Assembly (NCBI GenBank): GCA_023458535.1
Contig: JAEWYW010000032.1
Coordinates: 1 to 12,920, forward strand
Direction of reading: 5' to 3'
Length of the DNA stretch: 12,920 nt
From: Bacteroidota bacterium
Lineage (GTDB): Bacteria > Bacteroidota > Bacteroidia > Flavobacteriales > Weeksellaceae
A program made the translations under genes and the position numbers. Every line of letters starts with the position of its first letter. Positions within the stretch are counted from its first letter, which is position 1. The notes below the pieces were generated by a model. The model did not search any database. It saw only the letters and a list, made by a program, of their open reading frames with translations, and had not been told where the DNA came from. Below are positions 6,404 through 12,920 of the stretch, piece by piece.

Positions 6404-9274
6404 TTGAAAGAAAATATTTATAAAGAACAACACCACACCGATAAAAACGGTTACACGTATACCAAAGTTTCCAATGACGAAAACGGCGTAAGAATCTACA
6501 AGCTGGAAAATGGCTTGGAGGTATATTTAGCTCAGAACTTTGATGCTCCGCGTATTCAGACCTTTATTCCTGTGAGAACGGGAAGCAATAATGATCCTGC
6601 CGATAACACGGGTTTATCTCACTATTTGGAACACATGATGTTTAAAGGTACTTCTCATATTGGTACCCAAAACTGGGAGAAAGAGAAGGAACTTTTAGAC
6701 CAAATTGAGGAATTGTATGAACAACATAAAACTGAAGGCAACGCCGATAAGAAAAAGGGAATTTATAAAAAAATAGATGAAGTTTCACAAGAAGCGAGCA
6801 AATATGCCATTGCGAATGAGTACGACAAAGCCATTTCTTCATTGGGTGCTACAGGAACCAATGCCCACACATGGTTAGATGAAACGGTTTATAAAAATAA
6901 TATTCCCAATAACGAACTGGAGAAGTGGCTGCAAATAGAAAAAGAAAGATTTTCGGAGCTGGTTTTAAGGCTTTTCCATACAGAGTTGGAGTCGGTTTAT
7001 GAGGAGTTCAACAGGGCTCAGGACAACGACAGCCGACTGGTGAATTATGCTTTAATGGAACTGCTTTTTCCTAAACATCCTAACGGTCAGCAGACTACAC
7101 TTGGCAAGGCGGAACACCTCAAAAACCCGTCCATGAAAGCTATTTATAAGTATTTTGATGAGTTTTATGTTCCCAACAATTATGCGATGGTTTTGGTGGG
7201 AGATTTAGATTTTGAGGAGACAATTGCGATGGTAGATCAGTATTTCGGGAAGTTGCCATACAAAGAGCTTCCGAAAAAGAACAATATTGTGGAAGAACCC
7301 CTTACTAAAATCACTAAAAAAACACTGAAAAGTCCGACCATACCAAGAGTTCAAATCGCTTGGAGAACAGATTCCTACGGAAGCAGAGAGTCCATGCTGG
7401 CTGATATTGTGGCCAATATTTTAAGCAATAGGGGAGAGGCGGGTTTACTCGATCTGAATATCAATCAAACACAGAGAGCGCTGTATGCAAACGCATTTTC
7501 GATAGGATTTAAAAACTACGGTTATTTTTCTGCCGTAATTGTTCCAAAAGAAAACCAAAGTTTGGACGAAGGAGTGGAAATGCTCCTCGAACAGATAGAA
7601 TTGGTGAAAAAAGGAGAATTTCCAGACTGGTTGATTGATGCGGTGGTGAATGATTTCAAAATTCAGCGCATGAAGGCCTGGGAAACTGCCGAAGGCCTGG
7701 CCACAAATATTTACGATGTTTACATCAAAGGAAGAACTTGGAAGCAAGAATTGGATGAAATGCTAGAGTATGAAAGCATTACAAAAGAAGATGTGATGAA
7801 TTTTGCTAAAGGTTTTTTCAAAGAAAATTACGTGGCAATATTTAAGGAAAAGGGAGCCAATGAAAACCTTATTCGTGTCGACAATCCTGGGATAACACCA
7901 ATTCAGCTCAACAGGGAAGCTCAATCTGAATTTTTAACTCAGTTTCTCAATCAGCATGAAGGAAAGGAAATTCAACCAGAATTTATCGATTATCAAAGGG
8001 CTATTGAAGTAAAAACTTTGAAAGATAAAAAGGTAAGTTTTGTAAAAAACAAATACAATGATTTGGCTCAGGTACATTATATTTTCCCTTTTGGAAGTTA
8101 TAATGACAAGGAACTGGGCCTTTCTACACAGGTGTTACAATATTTGGGAACGTCTAAATACTCAGCAGAGCAACTTCGCCAGGAGTTTTTTAAAATAGGA
8201 ATTTCCAATGATTTTAAAACCTCCAACGACCAACTGATGGTTTCACTTACAGGTTTGGAAGAAAATTTAGAACAGGGTATTGCGTTGCTTCAACATTGGC
8301 TCAGCGATGTGAAGGCTGATAATGATGCATACCAAAACTATGTACAAACCATTTTGGAGAGTAGGGAAGCCGCGAAGAAGGATAAAACCCGAATTATGAA
8401 TATGCTCACCAACTATGCCAAATATGGAGCGTTTTCGAGATCAACCGATGTTATTTCCGAAGAGCGTTTACATCAAATCAATGTGGATGAATTGATTGAG
8501 AAAATGAGGCAACTATTTAATTTTGATTATCAAATTTTCTTCTATGGAAAAGATTTTGAAAGATTTTTGCGCTATTCAGAGCAATTTTTATCTCACACCA
8601 CTCACAAACCAGTAGAAAAGCGTATTTATCCTGAGCCCAAAACTGGTGGTAAAGTATTTTTTACTTCTTATGATATGGTGCAAATGGAAATGAGTAAAGT
8701 GGGCAGAGGCGATTTGGTGAATGTTGCAGATTTCGGGAAAGTGAATGTTTTTAATGAGTATTTTGGGCGTGGTTTGTCATCCATTGTCTTTCAGGAGATG
8801 AGGGAAGCTAAATCTCTGGCCTATTCCGCATATGTTTCTTATCAGGCCAATGGAGAACTCCAGCACCCCGACTATGTGCAAACCTACATCGGCACGCAAC
8901 CCGACAAACTGAACATTGCGGTAGAAACCTTGAGCGATTTAATGACTGAACTTCCGCAGATTCCGCTGCAGTTTGAGAATGCACGACAAATGGTTCTCAA
9001 GCAAATTGCGAGTACGAGAATTACAAGAACCAATATTTTTTTCAATACCTTAAAACTTGAGAAGTTGGGTATTCATCATGATTACAGAAAAGATATTTAT
9101 CAGGATATCAAAAAAATGAAACTGGAAGATTTGGTGAATTTTTATCATTCTAAAGTGCAACCCATCCAATACAATACGGCCATCATCGGAAAAAGAGAAA
9201 ACCTCAATACTGCTGCAGCCTCTCAGTTAGGGGAACTGCATGAACTTACTTTAGAAGAAATTTTTGGGTATTGA
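6404..9274 (+). CDS. M16 family (insulinase/pitrilysin-like) zinc metallopeptidase
   Basis: A 956-residue single-chain peptidase of the inverzincin type, which encloses and cuts peptides or partly unfolded proteins. The inverted zinc motif HxxEH is at H73-E76-H77 (HYLEHMMFKG), and the third ligand is probably E201 in ELESVYEEFNR. The surrounding TGLSHYLEHMMFKGTS and GTNAHTWLDETVY blocks are strongly M16-like. The C-terminal half has the inactive-repeat signature GRGLSSIVFQEMREAKSLAYSAY (about 788-810), the Arg/Tyr-type substrate-binding element of the family. Length and the two-lobe layout fit full-length insulysin-type enzymes. No signal peptide or membrane helix is present, so a cytoplasmic location is likely. 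The start is inferred: the frame has no nearby ATG. TTG at 6404 gives MKENIYKEQ and a leader compatible with the -7 box; TTG at 6371 would fall inside that box. No Shine-Dalgarno is seen. Confidence 0.93.
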   Translation: MKENIYKEQHHTDKNGYTYTKVSNDENGVRIYKLENGLEVYLAQNFDAPRIQTFIPVRTGSNNDPADNTGLSHYLEHMMFKGTSHIGTQNWEKEKELLDQIEELYEQHKTEGNADKKKGIYKKIDEVSQEASKYAIANEYDKAISSLGATGTNAHTWLDETVYKNNIPNNELEKWLQIEKERFSELVLRLFHTELESVYEEFNRAQDNDSRLVNYALMELLFPKHPNGQQTTLGKAEHLKNPSMKAIYKYFDEFYVPNNYAMVLVGDLDFEETIAMVDQYFGKLPYKELPKKNNIVEEPLTKITKKTLKSPTIPRVQIAWRTDSYGSRESMLADIVANILSNRGEAGLLDLNINQTQRALYANAFSIGFKNYGYFSAVIVPKENQSLDEGVEMLLEQIELVKKGEFPDWLIDAVVNDFKIQRMKAWETAEGLATNIYDVYIKGRTWKQELDEMLEYESITKEDVMNFAKGFFKENYVAIFKEKGANENLIRVDNPGITPIQLNREAQSEFLTQFLNQHEGKEIQPEFIDYQRAIEVKTLKDKKVSFVKNKYNDLAQVHYIFPFGSYNDKELGLSTQVLQYLGTSKYSAEQLRQEFFKIGISNDFKTSNDQLMVSLTGLEENLEQGIALLQHWLSDVKADNDAYQNYVQTILESREAAKKDKTRIMNMLTNYAKYGAFSRSTDVISEERLHQINVDELIEKMRQLFNFDYQIFFYGKDFERFLRYSEQFLSHTTHKPVEKRIYPEPKTGGKVFFTSYDMVQMEMSKVGRGDLVNVADFGKVNVFNEYFGRGLSSIVFQEMREAKSLAYSAYVSYQANGELQHPDYVQTYIGTQPDKLNIAVETLSDLMTELPQIPLQFENARQMVLKQIASTRITRTNIFFNTLKLEKLGIHHDYRKDIYQDIKKMKLEDLVNFYHSKVQPIQYNTAIIGKRENLNTAAASQLGELHELTLEEIFGY

Positions 9275-9338
9275 TATAAATGTTCGTTGTTTTTTAAGAA
9301 TTTGATTTTCAGTGATTTTACGGGTTTTTTCTACTGGG

Positions 9339-9365
9339 TTTGTTAGTAGCTTTATCCTAAAATTG
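9339..9365 (+). promoter_or_regulatory. Possible weak promoter for the small secreted protein gene
   Basis: TTTG (9339-9342) is followed 15 bases later by TAAAATTG (9358-9365), one base away from the -7 consensus TAnnTTTG. The spacer is shorter than usual. The implied start of transcription, near 9370, would leave a leader of about 10 bases before the ATG at 9380. A small inverted repeat (CTACT...AGTAG, 9331-9349) overlaps the upstream element. Confidence 0.3.
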
Positions 9366-9379
9366 TAAAAACTACTCTT

Positions 9380-9757
9380 ATGAAAACAAATTTTATAACT
9401 TTATTTATGATCCTTGGTTTTTCTATGGTTTGTTGTGCCCAAACACTTGCCAACACAAAGTGGAGTGGTGAAGCCAATATTCCGAATAAGGAGGCGATTG
9501 TATTAGAATTTAGAAATGTAGCTGCATCTATTTCTGTAAAAGGTGATGTCGTGGAATATATGTGGTACAAGCAGGACGGAAACAAACTTATATTAGCTAA
9601 ATATTGGGGTGGAAGTCCATGCAAGGCAGATGAGCATATTGAAGCTCATTTAACTTTTGAAATGACGAAGGATAGGCTTGTTCTTCATGTTGCGGAAGAC
9701 AAATGCGCAGAAAGAGGAAAATCTTTGGATGGCTTAGTTTTTACCAGAATTAAATAA
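9380..9757 (+). CDS. Small secreted protein of unknown function
   Basis: A 125-residue protein with an N-terminal signal peptide (about 1-20: Lys2, a hydrophobic core, then Cys-Cys-Ala before Gln21). The likely cleavage after Ala20 gives a mature protein beginning QTLANTKWSG, probably periplasmic or outside the cell. Cys18 and Cys19 do not form a good lipobox (the preceding residues are Ser-Met-Val), so a lipoprotein is less likely. The mature part has alternating beta strands and begins with a Thr-Lys-Trp-Ser-Gly pattern reminiscent of small lipocalin-like domains; I cannot assign a family. Two cysteines in the mature part (SPC near 76 and KCAERG near 109) could form a disulphide. The gene is convergent with the S46 peptidase and shares its terminator, whose A-run overlaps this stop codon. 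Confidence 0.8.
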   Translation: MKTNFITLFMILGFSMVCCAQTLANTKWSGEANIPNKEAIVLEFRNVAASISVKGDVVEYMWYKQDGNKLILAKYWGGSPCKADEHIEAHLTFEMTKDRLVLHVAEDKCAERGKSLDGLVFTRIK

Positions 9758-9791
9758 AAAAATCCGTGAAAATAATTTCACGGATTTTTTT
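9756..9791. terminator. Bidirectional intrinsic terminator between convergent genes
   Basis: A perfect 16-bp inverted repeat with a 4-base loop (ATAA, 9772-9775): seven A plus TCCGTGAAA (9756-9771) pairing with TTTCACGGA plus seven T (9776-9791). Read either way it gives a hairpin followed by a T-run, so it can end both the small secreted protein gene (plus strand) and the S46 peptidase gene (minus strand). Its left arm overlaps the TAA at 9755-9757. Confidence 0.95.
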
Positions 9792-9810
9792 ATAGAATAA
9801 TCGTTCAATA

Positions 9811-11952
9811 TTATTTAACGATCTTCATTTCATCTATTAACCATTTAGAATTGGCATATTTATCAATAATGAAAAGGATATATTTGGTATCCACCATTAT
9901 ATTTCTGCTAAAACGAGGGTCAAAATTAATGTCACTCATCGTACCTTCCCACTGTCTGTCGAAATTAAGACCAATTAAATTTCCATTGGCATCAAGAACT
10001 GGACTTCCAGAATTACCTCCAGTGGTATGGTTGGTAGCGGTAAAGTTAACAGGAACATCCCCGGTTTTATCTTTATAAATTCCGTAATCTTTATTGTCAT
10101 ACAGATCAATTAATTTTCTCGGAACATCAAATTCATAATCTCTCGGTACATATTTTTCCATAACACCTGCGAGATGGGTTTGGTAACCATAATACACAGC
10201 ATCTCTAGGATTAGAACCTTTCACCTGTCCGTAAGCTACTCTTAATGTAGAGTTCGCATCTGGGAAAAACTTTCTCTCTTTATCGGTCTCCATCAATTGA
10301 GCCATATAAATTTTTTGAGACTCATCAATCTGTTTCTGTAAACCTACGAACTTATCTTCTGTGGTGGACACATAAGATTGTTTTAACATATTTGCAAACT
10401 GGTAAATAGGATCTTTTTCAAGTTTTTTAATTAAACCAGAAGGATTTGAAAAAGCTTTATCCGCATCCGTAACTAAATTCCCACCGTTTACTGACGAATT
10501 GCCTACCAGTACAGAATTTTTCATCCAAGATTCTACTGTTGCTAAATTTTTATTGGCATCGCTGTAGTTTTGTTTGAAGTTGGCCGGTAAAAACTCCTGT
10601 GGTGTCTTTTCAGCATATAAAGCCATCAATTTTGCAGTAACCTTAGCGTCCAAGTCGCTACTATAATCTTTATAAAAACCTTGTAATCTGTTTTTTAAGA
10701 GTGCCAAAGCCTTGTCATCCATTTGTCCATCCTTCACACCATTGGCATAATTAATAAGAATATTAGCCAATAAAAGGGTTTCTGCATTTCTAACAAATTC
10801 GGTGTAATAAGCATTGTTTAGTGCGTAAGGGCCTTGTTCTTTGTAGAGGTTTTCAAGTTTATTGATGGTGGTTTTTATCGCAGCATTTTTACTGATAAGC
10901 GATTCTTCATACTGATGTTTCTTTTGTACCGCATTGGATTTTTTAAGACCTTCTACTTCTCCAATCCATTTTTTCCATGCATTTGCAATACTGGCATATT
11001 TGGAAGAGTACTTCAGCTTTGTTGCAGCATCAGTTCGCATTCTTTCATCTAAAGTTTTCAAAGTAATATCACGAACTGCAATTCTCGCAGGATCCAACTC
11101 GGTCATTATTTTTTCAATCGCAATAGATGGCAAATATTCTGTTGTTCTACCTGGGAATCCAAAAACAAAAGTGAAATCGTTTTCAGCTTTATCTTTTAAT
11201 GATATTGGAAGACTGTATTTTGGCTTGTAGGGCACATTGTCTTTAGAATACTCAGCTGGTTTATTGTCTTTATCTGCATAAATTCTGAACATCGAGAAAT
11301 CTCCTGTATGTCTCGGCCACACCCAATTGTCGGTATCGCTACCAAATTTACCGATAGAACTCGGTGGTGCACCTACCAAACGGATATCTTTAAAAGTTTC
11401 GATTACATAAGCATAGTACTTATTTCCGTAATACATTGGCTTAATAACAATCTTCTGATAATCTTCTATCTTTTGAGCCCTCTTATAATCTTCAATATTT
11501 CTGTTGATGGTTTGTGTAAGCGCTTCCCCTTCTAGTCTTTCAGCACCGTATAATGCTTTTGCAGTAATATCCTGTATGTCTACCACAAAATCAACCGTAA
11601 CACCAGGGTTGGCAAGCTCCTCACTCATATTACCTGCCCAAAAACCATCTGTAAGATAATCTTTCTGAACGGTAGACTGTTTTTGAATAATATCATAACC
11701 ACAATGATGGTTGGTAAGCAGTAAGCCTTTTGGAGAGATAATTTCAGCAGTACATCCTCCGTTGAACTGTACCACTGCATCTTTGATACTTGGTTTCTGC
11801 GTATTGAAAATATCTTTTGCAGAAATCTTCATACCCAAGTCTTTCATTTCTTTTTCATTAAGCTCCGTAGGAATCCACATACCGCCATACTGCTGGGCAA
11901 AAGCCATTACAGCCGGCAAGAGGAATGCCGATAAAAGAATTTTTTTCGTCAT
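9811..11952 (-). CDS. S46 family dipeptidyl-peptidase, DPP11-like (Asp/Glu-specific predicted)
   Basis: Secreted serine exopeptidase that removes dipeptides from peptide N termini, 713 residues, close to P. gingivalis DPP11 (about 720). The signal peptide MTKKILLSAFLLPAVMAFA is followed by QQYGGMW. The chymotrypsin-type triad is H83 (TNHHCGY), probably D218 (HTGDFSMFR) and S648 (GGNSGSP). A helical domain (about 280-570) that caps the active site in this family lies between the two catalytic halves. The specificity position, 18 residues after the catalytic Ser, is R666 (NFDRQWEG), as in DPP11 R673, where it selects acidic residues; DPP7 has Gly there. The chain ends in DEMKIVK with no type IX secretion domain, so a periplasmic location is likely. 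An upstream in-frame ATG at 11994 would add 14 residues ahead of the signal peptide; 11952 gives a normal Lys-Lys n-region and is preferred. It probably helps feed the cell on peptides. Confidence 0.94.
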   Translation of the reverse strand: MTKKILLSAFLLPAVMAFAQQYGGMWIPTELNEKEMKDLGMKISAKDIFNTQKPSIKDAVVQFNGGCTAEIISPKGLLLTNHHCGYDIIQKQSTVQKDYLTDGFWAGNMSEELANPGVTVDFVVDIQDITAKALYGAERLEGEALTQTINRNIEDYKRAQKIEDYQKIVIKPMYYGNKYYAYVIETFKDIRLVGAPPSSIGKFGSDTDNWVWPRHTGDFSMFRIYADKDNKPAEYSKDNVPYKPKYSLPISLKDKAENDFTFVFGFPGRTTEYLPSIAIEKIMTELDPARIAVRDITLKTLDERMRTDAATKLKYSSKYASIANAWKKWIGEVEGLKKSNAVQKKHQYEESLISKNAAIKTTINKLENLYKEQGPYALNNAYYTEFVRNAETLLLANILINYANGVKDGQMDDKALALLKNRLQGFYKDYSSDLDAKVTAKLMALYAEKTPQEFLPANFKQNYSDANKNLATVESWMKNSVLVGNSSVNGGNLVTDADKAFSNPSGLIKKLEKDPIYQFANMLKQSYVSTTEDKFVGLQKQIDESQKIYMAQLMETDKERKFFPDANSTLRVAYGQVKGSNPRDAVYYGYQTHLAGVMEKYVPRDYEFDVPRKLIDLYDNKDYGIYKDKTGDVPVNFTATNHTTGGNSGSPVLDANGNLIGLNFDRQWEGTMSDINFDPRFSRNIMVDTKYILFIIDKYANSKWLIDEMKIVK

Positions 11953-12237
11953 AATCAAAAATTTTCTCGAATTTACGAAGAAAAGTTGAGCCATACCGCA
12001 TTATTTAACATAACATGAATGGGAAACATCATTAATTTCTAGCGTATTTTAGGAGTACAATTTTTAACGAGCTTTAAGCTGGTTATTTATAATACTCTAC
12101 AGTTTACTTAGATTTAAATGTAAATTTTTTTAGCCTTTATGATATTTCTCAGTTCGTGGAATTAATTACCTTAGTTTTATTTCAATTGATGATTTTTTGG
12201 AGAGAAAATGTATCTTTGTTTCTTGAGAAAAGCAGGA
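11953..12237. other. Divergent intergenic region between the S46 peptidase and FkbM genes
   Basis: 285 bases, very AT-rich, holding the 5' regions of two divergent genes. No ORF of useful length, tRNA or strong hairpin is visible. On the FkbM side there is a plausible promoter at 12186-12218. On the S46 side I see no exact TAnnTTTG; the nearest is AATTTTTG on the minus strand just before the ATG, which is weak. The peptidase promoter therefore remains unplaced. Confidence 0.6.
12186..12218 (+). promoter_or_regulatory. Probable Bacteroidota promoter for the FkbM methyltransferase gene
   Basis: A TTG (12186-12188) lies 22 bases before TATCTTTG (12211-12218), an exact match to the -7 consensus TAnnTTTG, so spacing is within the usual range. 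Transcription would start near 12223-12226, giving a leader of roughly 12-15 bases before the ATG at 12238. This promoter excludes the upstream in-frame ATG at 12208 as the main start, because that codon would not be in the mRNA. Confidence 0.6.
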
Positions 12238-12920
12238 ATGTCATTATACCAAACCATTGCAGAACCCCTTCAGTATATACTTCCTAAGTTTTACAAGGAC
12301 AGGTATTTTAAAAAAATTAAAAAACTTTCAACACATAATTTTTCTGAACTCAATATCGAACCAGAAATTCTATGGATGAAAAATTTTTTATCACAGGAAG
12401 ATGTAATGATGGATATTGGCGCCAATACGGGCAGCTTCATTTTTCAGTTGGAAGATAAGCTTTTACCTCAGAATATTTATGCATTTGAACCCAATTCAAC
12501 CCTGTTTAAAAGATTGGTAAGAATATTTCCAAAGGTGAATGTTTTTCCAATTGCCCTTTCAGACTGCAATGAAACAGCAGCGTTTAAAGTACCTATCATT
12601 AAAGGTGAGAAAAGAAACACTAGAGGCACGCTCAATACAGAATTTCGGGAGGTAGATGAAGAAAGTTGCTTTTCTGAAAATGTTGAAGTTCAACGTTTGG
12701 ATGATTGGATGAGTGGCAAGAAAATCGGTAAAATAGATTTTATGAAAATTGATGTGGAAGGCAATGCATTGAAAACCTTAATGGGTGCAGAAGCTACCAT
12801 CAGAAAATTCAAACCCACACTTATGGTAGAAATGGAGCAGCGACATCACCAAGATAACATCTGGATTGATATTCAGGGGATTGAAAAGTGGGGTTACAAA
12901 GCTCATTATTTGAACAGGAA
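12238..12920 (+). CDS. FkbM family SAM-dependent methyltransferase, 5' part (3' end outside the window)
   Basis: 227 codons are visible before the right edge; the gene is incomplete at its 3' end. It has the class I methyltransferase Rossmann core: SAM-binding motif I MDIGANTGSF (58-67), the acidic strand end YAFEPN with E84 (81-86), ALSDCNETAAF (106-116) and the FkbM-typical block IDFMKIDVEGNALKTLMGA (167-184 region), then a later strand TLMVEMEQ. FkbM enzymes mostly O-methylate sugars or natural-product hydroxyls, and many sit in surface-polysaccharide clusters; the substrate here cannot be told. The first 45 residues form a basic, helical lead-in. An in-frame ATG at 12208 would add ten residues but lies ahead of the predicted transcription start. 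The AGGA before the chosen ATG is too close to act as a ribosome site. Confidence 0.88.
   Translation, partial: MSLYQTIAEPLQYILPKFYKDRYFKKIKKLSTHNFSELNIEPEILWMKNFLSQEDVMMDIGANTGSFIFQLEDKLLPQNIYAFEPNSTLFKRLVRIFPKVNVFPIALSDCNETAAFKVPIIKGEKRNTRGTLNTEFREVDEESCFSENVEVQRLDDWMSGKKIGKIDFMKIDVEGNALKTLMGAEATIRKFKPTLMVEMEQRHHQDNIWIDIQGIEKWGYKAHYLNR

Noticed and set aside
9352..9624. Minus-strand 90-residue open frame opposite the small secreted protein
   Set aside because: It lies antisense to a gene with a clear signal peptide and shared terminator, and its translation shows no recognisable domain.
11953..11994. Longer S46 peptidase starting at the ATG whose codon ends the minus-strand frame at 11994
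   Set aside because: It would put 14 residues before a well-formed signal peptide; the ATG at 11952 gives the expected Lys-Lys n-region and family length.
1..12920. CRISPR arrays, insertion sequences, prophage, toxin-antitoxin or defence systems, tRNA and rRNA genes
   Set aside because: No regular repeat-spacer pattern, transposase, integrase, cloverleaf or known defence domain was seen, and nearly all sequence is filled by recognised genes with short spacers.

Overview
The window looks like a chromosomal segment of a Bacteroidota bacterium, most likely a flavobacterium of the Weeksellaceae (Chryseobacterium-like). Grounds: AT-rich DNA, almost no Shine-Dalgarno sequences before start codons, several upstream boxes matching the Bacteroidota -7 consensus TAnnTTTG, an S46 dipeptidyl-peptidase (a family typical of this phylum), and flavobacterial protein styles such as short signal peptides ending in Ala-Gln. 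The genus is inference from protein character, not from a search.

Layout, left to right. (1) The 3' part of glnS (glutaminyl-tRNA synthetase), cut by the left edge and closed by a clear intrinsic terminator. (2) A 12-TM major facilitator exporter carrying a drug:H+ antiporter-type motif. (3) polA, a complete DNA polymerase I with 5' nuclease, intact proofreading and polymerase motifs, whose -7-like box sits only 4 bases before the ATG. (4) A small SRPBCC/AHSA1-like protein followed by a hairpin terminator. (5) A 956-residue M16 (insulinase/pitrilysin) metallopeptidase with no signal peptide and probably a TTG start. (6) A small secreted protein of unknown function. (7) On the minus strand and convergent with (6), an S46 serine dipeptidyl-peptidase whose specificity position is Arg, as in DPP11 (Asp/Glu-specific). 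The two convergent genes share a 16-bp bidirectional terminator. (8) After a 285-base divergent region, the 5' part of an FkbM-family methyltransferase, cut by the right edge.

The genes do not form an obvious single pathway. They are mostly core or widely shared genes in independent transcription units: translation (glnS), DNA repair and replication (polA), efflux (MFS), and proteolysis (M16 and S46). The S46 enzyme probably acts in the periplasm on acidic peptides, and the M16 enzyme probably in the cytoplasm, so a link between the two in peptide use is only speculative.

I found no mobile elements, CRISPR arrays, tRNA or rRNA genes, and no convincing new biological system. The points worth a second look are promoter/start-codon geometry, the Arg specificity residue of the S46 enzyme, an insertion in the M16 active-site half, and two small proteins of unknown role.
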